A stretch of 64,000 nucleotides of DNA from Streptomyces sp. NK15101 (GCF_020400725.1 NZ_JAINVG010000023.1:30042-94041), one strand, 5' to 3'; counted from the first letter of the stretch, positions 9,820 through 18,865 are shown. Translations and numbers: made by a program. The notes: generated by a model from the letters alone, not told the origin.

Positions 9820-10671
9820 ATGACGTCGTTCCTTCGCCCGCCCGCTCTTCCCGCCGAAGAGCTCCTGCTCCTCCTGCGAGAGTGGTGCCCCGAGGCCGAG
9901 GTCGCGCGGGCCGCGACGGACACGGGCGTCGACGTCGTCGGAGTGCGCGTGCCGTCGGAGCGGGCCCGGGACGTGTGGGAGACAGGGCGGCGCAGGCACG
10001 GGGAGACCGGCTGGTGGCCCTATGTCACGTCGGCCTCTCCTGAGAGGGTGGCCGAATACCACGCCCGACGGGGCTGCGACGCGGCCGAGTGGGAGCGCGC
10101 GGTCGGTGAGGCCGTCTGTCAGGACCACGACGCCCGGGCCGCGTCGGTCGTGGTCTCCGTCTTCCGGTGGTCGACCCAGGGCCTCCCCTTCGACGACGAG
10201 GACTTCCAAAGCTGGCGGGACGATTACGATCCCGACCGTCTGGCACCACTGCTCGGCCCGGCGGTGGTGGGGCCGAGGCTGGGAGTGCCGCGGTGGGCCA
10301 TCGGTAGCAGTGCCATTTCCAGCGGCATGCGGTGGATCAACCTCGTGGCCGCGCGGGGCGGTTACGAGGTACCCGTGCTCCTCCCGCATCTGTACAGCAA
10401 TCCGAACTGGTTCGGGCACGGCGACCGGTGCCTGACTCCCCTCGATGACGCGGCACTCCTGCGCCGCTGGCAGGAGCAGTGGGGCGCCCAGCTGTTCTTC
10501 GCCACGGGCCCCTACTTGGAGCTGGTGGTCGACCGGCCGCCCCTGGACCCACAGGGTGCCGCGCAGGCCACCACCGAGCTGTTTGCCTACTGCGATGACA
10601 CCGTGCAGAACCTGGTCGGAACCGGCGACGGCATGGCCCGTTCGACGATGTGGTCCCTCTGGTGGGACTGA
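9820..10671 (+). CDS. DUF4253 domain protein
   Basis: A 283-residue cytosolic protein. The C-terminal 110 residues fit DUF4253: a VPVLLPHLYSNPNWFG segment, the LRRWQEQWGAQLF helix, the aromatic strand YLELVVDRPP, an LFAYCDDTV motif and the terminal WSLWWD. The N-terminal half is a less conserved extension with an acidic DDEDFQSWRDDYDPD patch. The family is widespread in actinomycetes and often sits near toxin/immunity genes, but no biochemical function is known to me. It appears monocistronic. Confidence 0.8.
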   Translation: MTSFLRPPALPAEELLLLLREWCPEAEVARAATDTGVDVVGVRVPSERARDVWETGRRRHGETGWWPYVTSASPERVAEYHARRGCDAAEWERAVGEAVCQDHDARAASVVVSVFRWSTQGLPFDDEDFQSWRDDYDPDRLAPLLGPAVVGPRLGVPRWAIGSSAISSGMRWINLVAARGGYEVPVLLPHLYSNPNWFGHGDRCLTPLDDAALLRRWQEQWGAQLFFATGPYLELVVDRPPLDPQGAAQATTELFAYCDDTVQNLVGTGDGMARSTMWSLWWD

Positions 10672-10754
10672 GCCGGAGCGTACGGAAGGAGCCCCGACGG
10701 CTCTGGATCCGAAACGGGTTGTCCTCGGTGCCCGGCACGGTGTGGCATGGGGGC

Positions 10755-11186
10755 ATGAGCAGAATGGCGCAGGTCATCGTGTTGGCTCGATACGAGGACG
10801 AGGTGATGGAGCCGCTGACGCGGCCGGACGAGACCCGCACCTGGTACGGCTGCTTCGAGCAGCTCCCCTGGTTCGTAGGGGGCTGGCACATCGAGTTCCG
10901 GCGGTCGTACCAGCGCCGCGGCGTGCTCGAGGACCTGGAGTCCCTGCCCTGGAACGAGCCCGCCTGCGTGCAGGTCATGCTGCACGACGAGGACGACGAC
11001 GTGTTCGGCCTGTGGATGTTCCGCGACGGAGCCCTCGTCGAGGTGGGCATCCCCGGCACCCAGCGGGTGCACACCGCTGCCCCGCTGCGGGAGGTGGACC
11101 CCGGCTTCCTGGTCCGGACCGGCCTGGGGCGGGGAGAGGACCGGCACTCGCCGCAGCACGTACAAGACCCGCGGTCGTCCTGGTGA
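10755..11186 (+). CDS. Uncharacterised 143-residue protein
   Basis: From ATG 10755 (MSRMAQVIVLARYEDEVME) the product is a small acidic, Trp-rich soluble protein with segments WYGCFEQLPWFVGGWHIEFRR and VFGLWMFRDGALVEVGIPGT. An upstream ATG at 10650 overlaps the previous gene and is less likely. I recognise no family. The alternation of strands and helices suggests a compact alpha/beta domain. It lies 83 nt after the DUF4253 gene and may be cotranscribed with it. Confidence 0.6.
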   Translation: MSRMAQVIVLARYEDEVMEPLTRPDETRTWYGCFEQLPWFVGGWHIEFRRSYQRRGVLEDLESLPWNEPACVQVMLHDEDDDVFGLWMFRDGALVEVGIPGTQRVHTAAPLREVDPGFLVRTGLGRGEDRHSPQHVQDPRSSW

Positions 11187-11221
11187 CCCGACGCGGACCG
11201 GGGCCGGACCGGTCCTAGCCC

Positions 11222-11259
11222 GAGAGCCCTGCCGTCCGGCTCGGACGGGCAGGGCCCTC
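11222..11259. terminator. Bidirectional hairpin between convergent genes
   Basis: An imperfect stem pairs GAGAGCCCTGCC-GTCCG with CGGAC-GGGCAGGGCCCTC around a GCT loop. It lies between the convergent genes ending at 11186 and 11282. Confidence 0.7.
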
Positions 11260-11281
11260 ACGCGTACAACGGCGGGCTGTA

Positions 11282-11470
11282 CTACTCCGCCGAGGCGAGC
11301 ACGACGAACCCGGCCCACGCCTCGCGCGAGACCCGCAGGGCCGGCCGGGCCACGTCCTTGGAGTCCCGGACGTGCACGGTTCCCGCGTGGGCTGCGACCT
11401 CGATGCACTGGCCGCCGTCACCACCGCTGTAGCTGCTCTTGAACCAGGCCAGGGATTCCGTGTTGTTCAT
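11282..11470 (-). CDS. DUF397 domain protein (WhiJ-partner type)
   Basis: A 62-residue single-domain protein with the DUF397 core: WFKSSYSGGDGGQCIEVA, a VHVRDSKD strand and the ending ALRVSREAWAGFV. Such small proteins are encoded next to XRE/DUF5753 regulators in Streptomyces, as in the whiJ and abaA loci, where the small partner modulates the regulator. ATG 11470 overlaps the stop of the upstream XRE gene (ATGA), so translation is coupled. Binding to the neighbour is inferred from this layout. Confidence 0.92.
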   Translation of the reverse strand: MNNTESLAWFKSSYSGGDGGQCIEVAAHAGTVHVRDSKDVARPALRVSREAWAGFVVLASAE

Positions 11471-12312
11471 AGCTCTCCCAGCAACTTCTCGACGAACGCC
11501 AGTGACTCTCGCGGGGTGAGAGCCTGCGACCGGATGATCCCATAGCGGGCTGCGGCGAGAACGGCCTGTTTGGAGTCGGTCTCCAGAGTGCTGGTGCCCT
11601 GGGCCTCAACGTAGACGAACCTCTTGCCGTCATCACGGGTGATAAAGGTGAACGGCCCTTCCAGGCCAGCGTTGTCCTCGCTGGCAAGCGGCATGACCTG
11701 AATCTCGACGTTCCTCCGCTGTCCGGTGAGAAGAAGCTCTTCGAGCTGTCCGCGCAGCACCTCTCCACCGCCGACCTTCCGCCGCAGCACCGACTCGCAC
11801 ATGACGAAGCTCAGAAGCGGGGCGGGGCGCCGATCGAAGATGTCCTGCCGGGCCAACCGGGCAGTCACTCGTTGCTCGATGGTCTCCGCGTCGACCGGCG
11901 GGCAATGATTGCCCACCAACGCTCGCATGTACTCCTCGGTCTGGAGCAGGCCATTGACGACCAAGGTGTCGTACGCCAGCAGCTCCATCGCCCGCTTCTC
12001 CAGCTGCGCCATCCCCTGGAAGAACGCCGGATACTGCGCCTTCTCCAGCTGGTCCTTCCAGACCTTCAGCAACCCGCCCGCGTCCAGCACTTCATCGGCC
12101 CGGTCGATCGCCCTCGGCGGCGGGATCCTCCGGCCCTGTTCGAACGAGGCGACCGTCGACGCCGAGTAGCCCAGCCGCTTGCCGAACTCCTCCCGCTCCA
12201 TCCCCGCCCGCACCCGCAGCGTCTTCAGGCTCTGCCCGAACGCCGCCACCACGCCCTGGCCGGACTTGTCCGCCGCCTGGCCCGCCTCGCCCTCGGGCTC
12301 TTCCTCCGCCAA
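11467..12312 (-). CDS. XRE-family regulator with DUF5753 (WhiJ-like)
   Basis: About 281 residues. The helix-turn-helix near residues 25-80 (LKTLRVRAGMEREEFGKRLGYSASTVASFEQGRR, shown here only as its core LGYSASTVASFEQGRR) is followed by a DUF5753 domain. That domain includes YDTLVVNGLLQTEEYMRAL, a VTARLARQDIF segment, the EIQVMPLASEDNAGLEGPF stretch and FVYVEAQ. TTG 12312 is preferred because GAGAGGTGGG precedes it; an ATG at 12354 would add 14 Cys/Arg-rich residues. It is divergent from an RsbW-like ATPase and coupled to DUF397, the classic actinomycete developmental trio. Confidence 0.9.
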   Translation of the reverse strand: MAEEEPEGEAGQAADKSGQGVVAAFGQSLKTLRVRAGMEREEFGKRLGYSASTVASFEQGRRIPPPRAIDRADEVLDAGGLLKVWKDQLEKAQYPAFFQGMAQLEKRAMELLAYDTLVVNGLLQTEEYMRALVGNHCPPVDAETIEQRVTARLARQDIFDRRPAPLLSFVMCESVLRRKVGGGEVLRGQLEELLLTGQRRNVEIQVMPLASEDNAGLEGPFTFITRDDGKRFVYVEAQGTSTLETDSKQAVLAAARYGIIRSQALTPRESLAFVEKLLGEL

Positions 12313-12415
12313 CGCGCCCCACCTCTCGTACCGGCACCGACACGGCACGTACAAGCAGATCGCGTCAGTGCGTCACCACTGGTCACGCTACGCCACCAGG
12401 AGGAGCTTGGGAGGC

Positions 12416-12898
12416 ATGACGAGCAACAACGGCAGCCCCACCGGCACCGCCCGACACGGTGGCGTCTCCCCTTACTTGAGCAGCAGGATCTTCACCCTGC
12501 GGTTCACCTCGACACCCCGGGGCGCCCGGCTCGCGCGGCGGCTGGTCGCCGTCCGGCTGGAGGAGTGGGGCGTGCCGTACGGGACCGAGGCGCACGAGAC
12601 CGTCGTGCTGGTCGCGGCCGAGCTGGCGGCGAACGCGGTGCGGCACGGGCACGTGCCGGGCCGGGACTTCCAGTTGCTCCTGCGGGTCGCGGACGGACCC
12701 CCGTCCGTCGCACGGATCGAGGTGGGCGACACGCGCACCGAGCGCGTGCCGCCCCGCCCCGGCCGCCTTCCGGAGGCGGAACTCGCGGAAGGGGGACGGG
12801 GTTTGCTGCTCGTCGAAGCGCTCGCCGACCGGTGGGGGTGGTGCCCGAGGCTCCGGGCGCCGGGGAAGACGGTGTGGGCGGAGTGCGCCCTCACCTGA
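12416..12898 (+). CDS. RsbW/SpoIIAB-like ATP-binding regulatory protein
   Basis: A 160-residue GHKL-type ATPase of the anti-sigma or serine-kinase class (HATPase_c_2). The N-box is VLVAAELAANAVRHG, the G1 box is IEVGDTR (the usual Asp is present, followed by Thr), and the G2 region is GGRGLLLVEALADRWGW. ATG 12416 has AGGAGGAG upstream. It is divergent from the XRE/DUF397 pair, which is the usual arrangement in Streptomyces whiJ-like clusters. The true partner (sigma factor or anti-anti-sigma factor) is not encoded nearby. The 103-nt divergent spacer carries no perfect palindrome that I can see. Confidence 0.88.
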   Translation: MTSNNGSPTGTARHGGVSPYLSSRIFTLRFTSTPRGARLARRLVAVRLEEWGVPYGTEAHETVVLVAAELAANAVRHGHVPGRDFQLLLRVADGPPSVARIEVGDTRTERVPPRPGRLPEAELAEGGRGLLLVEALADRWGWCPRLRAPGKTVWAECALT

Positions 12899-12907
12899 GG
12901 GGCCGGG

Positions 12908-14602
12908 TCAGAAGGCGCGCTCCTCCGTGCTGACGCCCGTACCCGAGCCGGGCTTGAAGGGGGCCGTCCAGTTCCCCGTACCGGCGAAGGAGGTGGACCC
13001 GCCGACCAGGTCGGCCCGCCCGTCACCGTTGGCGTCCCCGACGCCGATGAGCTCGCCGATACCGCCCCAGCCGCTGCCGACCCGCCAGCTCCCGGTACCC
13101 GTCGGGGAGCCACCCGGTGGGGTGGGCCGGGTGCTTGCGCGCCACAGCACGCCGTCGGTCTGGCGGACGAGGAGATCCGGTCGGGCGGTGGGCTTCCACT
13201 CGTACTCACCGTTGCGGGCGGGCATCTTCAGGTCGGGGAACTCCACGTCCTTGCCGTCCCAGCGCCAGGTGAGGTGGCGCGGTGTCCCGGCGGTGACGGG
13301 GAAGGGGACCCTCCACCCCGTGTACAGGGTGTCCCGGCTGCGCACGTGGGTCAGGGTCAGCCAGACCCGGCTGTCCGCCCGGGACAGGTCCCAGCCGAAG
13401 TCGATCCCGCCCGCGACCTGGGTGCCGGAGAGCGCGGTCGGGGCGGAGGAGCCGGTGAGGGTGACGACGGTCGACTGCCCCGTCGACGCGACCAGTTGGA
13501 CGTCCGGCCGACCTCCGTCCGCGCGCGGTGAGATCCGGTGGAGGCCCTCCCCCTGCTCGGGGTGTCGCCGCGCTCCAGGAGCGAGCCGCCAGGACCGGCG
13601 ACGGCGGACGAGCAGGCCGTGAGGAGCTGGACCTTCTCGCCCGTCTCGATCGACTCGGCGGCGAAAGGCCGCGTCTGAAGCCCGGAAGCGCCGTTGGGGT
13701 TGCTGTCGGCGTCGATGCGGACCCGCTGGCCCCGGGCGTTCCAGCCGCCGATGAGGTGGAACGGGTCGTACGAGTCACCGCTCGTCTTGATCAGCTTCCG
13801 CTCGGACGTGCCGCGCCGGCGCACACCGAACCACTCGGTGGTCCCGTCGCCCTCCCGCCACACCGCGTACGTGTCGGAGACGGCGTTCTGCCACTGGGGC
13901 TGGTGCCCGGCGTCCACGGCTTGCGAGAACGCCACGGTCGCCGTGGTGAGATCGACAACCACCTTGGCCCAGGGCCTGTCGACACGGTCCCAGCAGTCGA
14001 AGAGCGCGGCCCCGGCTGTGTAGCCGCCTTCCAGGCCGGGGACGCAGTCCTCGGGCAGCCCGGCGATCGGGCGCTCGGTCGGCCTGCCGTCCTGGAAGGC
14101 GAAGAGGCGCCTCTGGAAGCGGTCCTCCCCGGTCGGCAGGAGGACGGCGAGGGTGGAACCGAAGACCCCGGCGAGGCTGCATCCGGTGCCGAGCTCGTCG
14201 AGGTTCACCACAGCAGGGGCGGCCGCCGACGCGGGCGTCGACATGTCGTGGAGTTCAGGACGTGGCTGTCCCACAGGGAGCTCCGGTCGCCGGTGACGAC
14301 GAGGTCCTAGGACGCGGCGGCATCGAAGCCCCCGGCAGCACGACCGACGAGCCGTCCGCGTACCAGGTCCAGCGGAACTCCGGCGTGGTGCCGCGGGTCT
14401 TCGACAGGAAGCCGCTCGGGCCCGCGCCGACGACGTCCGCGTCGCGTGGGAACGGCACGGCGGCCTGCTGGTCCTCCTGGGTGACCCCCGTGGCCGGCGC
14501 GGCCGTGGCCGGGGTCGTGGCCATCGTGCCGCCGGTCACCGCGAGGACGGCGGTGACGGCCGCCGCCGTGAGACGGCGACCGGAGATACGTACGTGCTTC
14601 AA
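12908..14602 (-). pseudogene. Secreted FG-GAP/VCBS-repeat protein with three apparent frameshifts
   Basis: The reading frame starts at TTG 14602 after GGGAG. It encodes a signal peptide (MKHVRISGRRLTAAAVTAVL... ending near ATTPATAAPA) and then WTWYADGSSVVLPGAS. Near 14320-14300 the frame moves to one reading LVVTGDRSSLWDSHVLNS. Near 14275-14245 it moves again, to STPASAAAPAVVNLDELGTG. Near 13557 it moves a third time, where CCCC seems to have lost one C. The last part reads ISPRADGGRPDVQLVAST and ends with one clear repeat, GVGDANGDGRADLVGG. Each shift is explained by one missing base. It resembles the intact trio at 34-40 kb. Either it is a young pseudogene or the assembly lost bases; a protein translated from this DNA would be truncated. 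Confidence 0.8.
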
Positions 14603-14667
14603 CTTGTTCGCTCCCTTAGAGGGAAAGGCGTTGACCACCGCCTCCGACACGCCTCCCGCCGCCCCGG

Positions 14668-15069
14668 TCATGATCCAGAAGAAGGATCCTGGTCCTCTCG
14701 GGGCTCGCGCGGGACCGTCAGGCAGAAGGGGTGGCCCGCCGGGTCCAGAAGCACCCGCCACAGGTCCGGGCGGGGCTGGGCGTCCGGGACGGTGGCGCCC
14801 CAGTCCACCAGGCGGGCGGTGGCCTCGTCCAGGTCGTCGACGTCGAAGTCGAGGTGCAGCTGCTGCGGGACCTCCCCGCCGGGCCAGGACGGGGGACGGT
14901 AGCCCTCGACGCGCTGGAATCCGAGGAACGGGCCGTCCGCGCCTCGCAGTCCGGCGAACTCGTCGTCGGACCGGTCGGCGAGCGGAAGCCCGGTGGCCCG
15001 CTGGTAGAAGGCGGCGAGGGCCATGGGGTCGGCGCAGTCGAGGGTGACGGCCGTCAGTCTCAAGAGCAT
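14668..15069 (-). CDS. VOC-family (glyoxalase-like) protein
   Basis: 133 residues with the two-module beta-alpha-beta-beta-beta layout of the vicinal oxygen chelate superfamily. Module one runs from LTAVTLDCADPMALAAFYQ to FLGFQRV; module two runs from QLHLDFDVDDLDEATARL to LLDPAGHPFCL. The HLDFDV, DPAGHPFCL and W-RVLLDP features place it with the Glyoxalase_6-like proteins of actinomycetes, some of which confer drug resistance or remain uncharacterised. ATG 15069 is chosen. It lies 11 nt after the coiled-coil gene, so the two are probably cotranscribed. Confidence 0.87.
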   Translation of the reverse strand: MLLRLTAVTLDCADPMALAAFYQRATGLPLADRSDDEFAGLRGADGPFLGFQRVEGYRPPSWPGGEVPQQLHLDFDVDDLDEATARLVDWGATVPDAQPRPDLWRVLLDPAGHPFCLTVPREPREDQDPSSGS

Positions 15070-15080
15070 GGGGCGGGAGC

Positions 15081-16037
15081 CTAGTCGGAGCCCTCGGAAC
15101 CCTCGGCCTTTTCGGCGTCCTCGGCGTCCTCGGAGCCCTTCCCGTCCTTCGAGTCGGGCTTCTTCCCGGCCTGTTCCGACGCCGCCGGACGCCCAGTCAG
15201 CGCCGCCAGCGAGTTGCGGATGTGCTCCATGTGGGAGTGGATCTCGTCCCGCGCCTCCTCGTGCTCCCGCAGCACCCGCTCCGTCTCGCGCTCGATCCGC
15301 TCCGCCTTCATCCTGGCCTCGGCGAGCAGCTCCGCCGCGCGGGCCTCGGCGTCCTCCTGGCCGTGCCGGGCCTGCTCCTCCGTCTCGGCCAGCGCCCGCT
15401 GCGTCTCCGCGAGCCCCGCCTCCGCCGCCGCGACCAGTTCCTCGTGGCGGGCGTCCAGGGCCGCCGCCTCCGCCTCCGCCGTGCGCTCCGCCTCGGCCCG
15501 TACGGTCCGCTGCTCCTCCCGCTGCTCCGCGAGCAGCGCCTGTGCCCGGCGCTCGGTCTCCTCGAAGGCCTCCCGCGCGGCCTCCCGGGCGCCCTCGGCG
15601 TCCCGGCGGGCGATCGTCACCATCTCCTCGGCCCGCGCGCGGGCCTCCTCCAGGGTCGCCAGGGCCGCCGCGTCCGCCGCGGCCCTGACCTCCTCCGCGT
15701 ACGCCTCGGCGGCCTCCGTCGCCTCCCGGGCCGCCTGCTCGGCGGCCTCCGCGAGGGCCTGCGCCTCCGCCTCGGCCTCCCGTACGAGCCGCTCGTCCTC
15801 CTGCTCGGCCAGCTCCAGGATCTTCTGCGCGGCCTCGCCGAGGGACTCGTACCGGTGCGGGACGAGCTGCTGGACGGCCAGGCGGAGCCCGGCGGCCTCC
15901 GTCTCCATCTCCTTCGCGAGGACCGTGAGCCGCGCCGCCCGCTCCCAGGCTGCGTCGCGCTCCTCGGAGAGCGCGGCGAGGTGGCGGTCGACCTGCTCGG
16001 GGCGGTACCCGCGCCCCCGCCCGACGGCGAAACTCAT
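15081..16037 (-). CDS. Long coiled-coil protein, FilP/DivIVA-like ('cellulose-binding protein')
   Basis: A 318-residue protein. It begins with a DivIVA-like N-terminus (MSFAVGRGRGYRPEQVDRHL) and is then almost one continuous, very Ala/Glu/Arg-rich coiled coil from about residue 30 to 270, with a hydrophilic Lys/Asp/Glu tail. Streptomyces proteins of this type are often called 'cellulose-binding'; FilP and Scy are cytoskeletal members that act at hyphal tips. The repeat-like AEAEAQALAEAAEQAAREA stretch is typical. A polarity or scaffold role is inferred from the family. The scy/filP locus itself is elsewhere in known genomes, so this is a paralogue. Confidence 0.85.
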   Translation of the reverse strand: MSFAVGRGRGYRPEQVDRHLAALSEERDAAWERAARLTVLAKEMETEAAGLRLAVQQLVPHRYESLGEAAQKILELAEQEDERLVREAEAEAQALAEAAEQAAREATEAAEAYAEEVRAAADAAALATLEEARARAEEMVTIARRDAEGAREAAREAFEETERRAQALLAEQREEQRTVRAEAERTAEAEAAALDARHEELVAAAEAGLAETQRALAETEEQARHGQEDAEARAAELLAEARMKAERIERETERVLREHEEARDEIHSHMEHIRNSLAALTGRPAASEQAGKKPDSKDGKGSEDAEDAEKAEGSEGSD

Positions 16038-16061
16038 CCCTGACGCCCCTTCTCCCTGGAC

Positions 16062-16087
16062 CGACCCATAAAGCACGACCCATAAAG
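16062..16087 (-). promoter_or_regulatory. 12-bp tandem direct repeat in the coiled-coil gene promoter
   Basis: CGACCCATAAAG occurs twice with a 2-nt spacer (16062-16073 and 16076-16087). Read on the minus strand, each copy contains TTTATGGGTCG, and the upstream copy is preceded, 17 nt earlier, by TTGTCC. The repeats therefore overlap the likely -10 region. They could be duplicated -10 elements or a tandem binding site. The 130-nt spacer holds nothing else clear. Confidence 0.5.
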
Positions 16088-16167
16088 AATGCTGCATCAG
16101 AACGGACAAAAGGCGCCCAACGTGGCCACACGTCGAGCGCCCTTCGTCACATTACGACTCCCCTGCG

Positions 16168-18858
16168 CTACAGCAGACCGTCCCACATCTGCTCGAGCAG
16201 CACCGACCACCAGTTCTCCGGCGACGACAGCGCCGCCGGGTCCAGCATCGCCAGCTGCGCCTGGAAGTCGACCGTCCAGCGACCCGCCTGCTCCGGGTTC
16301 AGCCCGAACCGCAGCCGCCACATCCGGCCGAGCAGCGCCATCGACCGCGTGAACTCCGGCAGCCCCGTGTTCACGAACTGCGGCGGCACCGACTGCCCGC
16401 CCGGCCCGGCCTCCACCGGCACCGCCACGATGTGCGCGGTCCCGTACTGGACACAGATCGCCCGGCCGAAGTCCGACCCGAGCACCAGGTACGAGCTCGC
16501 GTCCGGCGCCGCCTGCACCTGCCGCTGCGCCGCCAGCTCCGCCAGCGTCGGCACCACCGGCATCGCCGGCTGCGCCCAGAAGAACGGACCGAAGTCCGCC
16601 GGAAGCCCCGCCCACACCAGCGTGCGCGCCACGATCTCCGGCACGCCCTGCCGGGACACCGCCCGCTGGTCGAACCGCAGCACGCCCGGACCGAACGCGC
16701 CCGCCAGCTCCTGCGCGATCCCCTCCGGGGGGATCGGCGGCGCCGGCTGCACCTGCGGCAGCGGCGCCCGCACCGGAGCCGGACGCGCCGGACCGTCCGC
16801 GACCTGGTGCAGCTCGCCCTGATGGGTCAGCAGCTGACGCATGCCCTGCTGACGGCCCGCGTGGTCGCGGCCGTACGGGGCGATGCTCGTGATCCGCGCC
16901 TGCGGCCACGTCTCCCGGATCATCCGCGCGCAGTAACCGCCCGGCAGCTCGCAGGACTCCAGCTCCGTGTGGAGTTCGAGCACCTGCTGCGGCGGCACGT
17001 TCAGCGCGCGCAGCTCGTGCAGGATCTGCCACTCCGGATGCGGGGTGCCCGGCGCCGAACGCCGGATGATCTGCGCCTCCGAACCGTCCGGCGCCCGGTA
17101 GCGCAGCACCGCCTGGTAGCCGGGACCGACCGTCGGCTGACCCGCCGGATGCGGATAGCCGTACGCCGGGGGCACGGGCGCCCCGGGGACCGGCGCCCCG
17201 GGCACGGGACCGGGCGCGGGCGGCGGCGTGTGCCCGCCGACCGGCGGCGCCGGAGCGGGCGGAGGCGGCGGAGCCCCCGGACCGCCCAGGCCACCCGGAC
17301 CGGGGTGCGCCAGCATCGTCGCGGCGTGCGCGATGCCGCCCGCGGGCGTACCGCCCGGCACACCCGGCGGCGGCGGGGGCGGCGGGGGCGCGCCCGGACC
17401 ACCCTGGCTCGGATGCGCCAGCATCGTCGCCGCGTGGTGCACCGGCTGCGGCGGCGTGTGCCCGCCGACCGGCGGCGCCGGAGCGGGCGGAGGCGGCGGG
17501 CCGGGCGGACCCGGCTGCGCGGGCTGACCCGGCTGCGCGGGCGGGCCGGGCGGGCCGGGCGGCTGGAGCCCCTCGGGCCCGAGCTGCGACACCAGCTGCG
17601 TGGGAATGTACGCGTTGCCGCCCGACGAGGCTCCCGGCACGCCCGGAACTCCCGGCGGCGGAGGCGGCGTCGGACCGCGCCCGGCCTTCGGCGACAGGGC
17701 GGCCTTGCTCGTCGCGGCGTCCGCGATGTCCCCGCCCCCCGGCGCCGAAGGCGCGGACGGCGGAGGCGGCACGCCCGGACCCGCCTGCGCGGGAGCCGGC
17801 GAAGGCTGCGGCGCGGGCGGCGACGGCGGGGCCGGCGGAACCGTGCCCGGAGCCGGTGCCGCCGGGTCGAGACGGGGGGCGATCGCGGTCGGCGGCAGCG
17901 CGCTGCCGCCCTTCATCAGGGCGGTCGGCGCGTCCGCGCCCACCGACGGCGGCGGGGCGTCCTCGTCGTCCGTCCCCGACAGCGGCGGCGCGAAGACGGT
18001 CGCGGGCAGCGGCACCGCCCCGTCCGCACCACCGGAACTCGCGTTCGCGTCCACCCACGGGCCGGACGGCGCGGCAGGGGGCGTGGGAGCGGGCGGAGCC
18101 GGAGGCGCGGCCGGCGCGGGCACCGCCCCCGCGGGACCCGACGCGGCCGGGCCCGACGCCGGAACGCCGTCCATCGCCGTCGGCTCGTACGCGTCCGTAC
18201 CCGGGGCGGGCTCGACCGCCGGTACGGGCACGGGCTCCGCGGCCGGAACCGGAGCCGAAGCGGCCTCCGAAGCCGCTTCCGGCGCCGTCACCGAAGCCGA
18301 CGAGTCCGCCGAGACGGAGGAGGCGGAAGAAGCCACCGAAACGGAGGAAGAGGACAACGACGAAGAAGACGAAGCCACCGAAGCCGAAGGACCCGACGCC
18401 CCCGCCCCCACCGCGTCCGACGCGTCGTCCGCCGGCGCCGACGCGCTCACGCTCTCCTGCGAGGCGTGCGACTCCTCCCTCGGCAACCCGATCTTGTCCG
18501 CCGCGTCCTGCAGCCACTCCGGCGGACTCAACAGGAAGGACGTCTGGTTCAGATCGATCCGCGCCGCCGGCACCGCCGCCTGCGCCGGAACCTCGTCCGT
18601 CGCCCCGTACTCCTCCTCGTACCGCCGGATCACCTCACCCACCGGCAGTCCCGGCCACAGCGTCGCCTCACCGCTGTCCCGCGCGATCACCAGCCGCTGA
18701 CGCCCGCCGTCCGACGTCGGACCGCCCTCGCGGTCCTCCGCCCACACCACGAACCCCAGCTCGAACTCCCGCACCCGCACCTCACGGTGCTGGTACCCCG
18801 GCAGATCGCCGTTGATCCACTCCTCGGCGCGCTCCTGCGCCTGCGCGAACGTCACCAC
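16168..18858 (-). CDS. Imm35/YrhB-like + Pro-rich linker + deaminase-like + SUKH-4 protein
   Basis: An 896-residue multidomain protein without signal peptide or TM. Residues 1-85 look like an Imm35/YrhB immunity domain (AQERAEEWINGDLPG, FELGFVVWAEDREG, WPGLPVGEVIRRYEEEYG). Residues about 110-570 are low-complexity Ser/Ala and then Pro/Gly-rich sequence with two ATMLAHP repeats. Residues about 590-690 carry deaminase motifs in the XOO_2897 style: an HPE motif, TELESC, and a second Cys in PGGYC. The C-terminal 190 residues fit SUKH-4 (YLVLGSDFGRAICVQYGTA, WWSVLLEQMWDGLL). GTG 18858 follows GGGGGAG and lies 7 nt after the SMI1/KNR4 gene, so they form an operon. A toxin-like domain between two immunity-like domains is odd. 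Confidence 0.75.
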   Translation of the reverse strand: MVTFAQAQERAEEWINGDLPGYQHREVRVREFELGFVVWAEDREGGPTSDGGRQRLVIARDSGEATLWPGLPVGEVIRRYEEEYGATDEVPAQAAVPAARIDLNQTSFLLSPPEWLQDAADKIGLPREESHASQESVSASAPADDASDAVGAGASGPSASVASSSSSLSSSSVSVASSASSVSADSSASVTAPEAASEAASAPVPAAEPVPVPAVEPAPGTDAYEPTAMDGVPASGPAASGPAGAVPAPAAPPAPPAPTPPAAPSGPWVDANASSGGADGAVPLPATVFAPPLSGTDDEDAPPPSVGADAPTALMKGGSALPPTAIAPRLDPAAPAPGTVPPAPPSPPAPQPSPAPAQAGPGVPPPPSAPSAPGGGDIADAATSKAALSPKAGRGPTPPPPPGVPGVPGASSGGNAYIPTQLVSQLGPEGLQPPGPPGPPAQPGQPAQPGPPGPPPPPAPAPPVGGHTPPQPVHHAATMLAHPSQGGPGAPPPPPPPPGVPGGTPAGGIAHAATMLAHPGPGGLGGPGAPPPPPAPAPPVGGHTPPPAPGPVPGAPVPGAPVPPAYGYPHPAGQPTVGPGYQAVLRYRAPDGSEAQIIRRSAPGTPHPEWQILHELRALNVPPQQVLELHTELESCELPGGYCARMIRETWPQARITSIAPYGRDHAGRQQGMRQLLTHQGELHQVADGPARPAPVRAPLPQVQPAPPIPPEGIAQELAGAFGPGVLRFDQRAVSRQGVPEIVARTLVWAGLPADFGPFFWAQPAMPVVPTLAELAAQRQVQAAPDASSYLVLGSDFGRAICVQYGTAHIVAVPVEAGPGGQSVPPQFVNTGLPEFTRSMALLGRMWRLRFGLNPEQAGRWTVDFQAQLAMLDPAALSSPENWWSVLLEQMWDGLL

Positions 18859-18865
18859 AGCCAGC

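Noticed and set aside
16168..18858. Collagen-like or surface protein because of Pro/Gly-rich repeats
   Set aside because: No signal peptide or anchor, and both ends are immunity-type domains.
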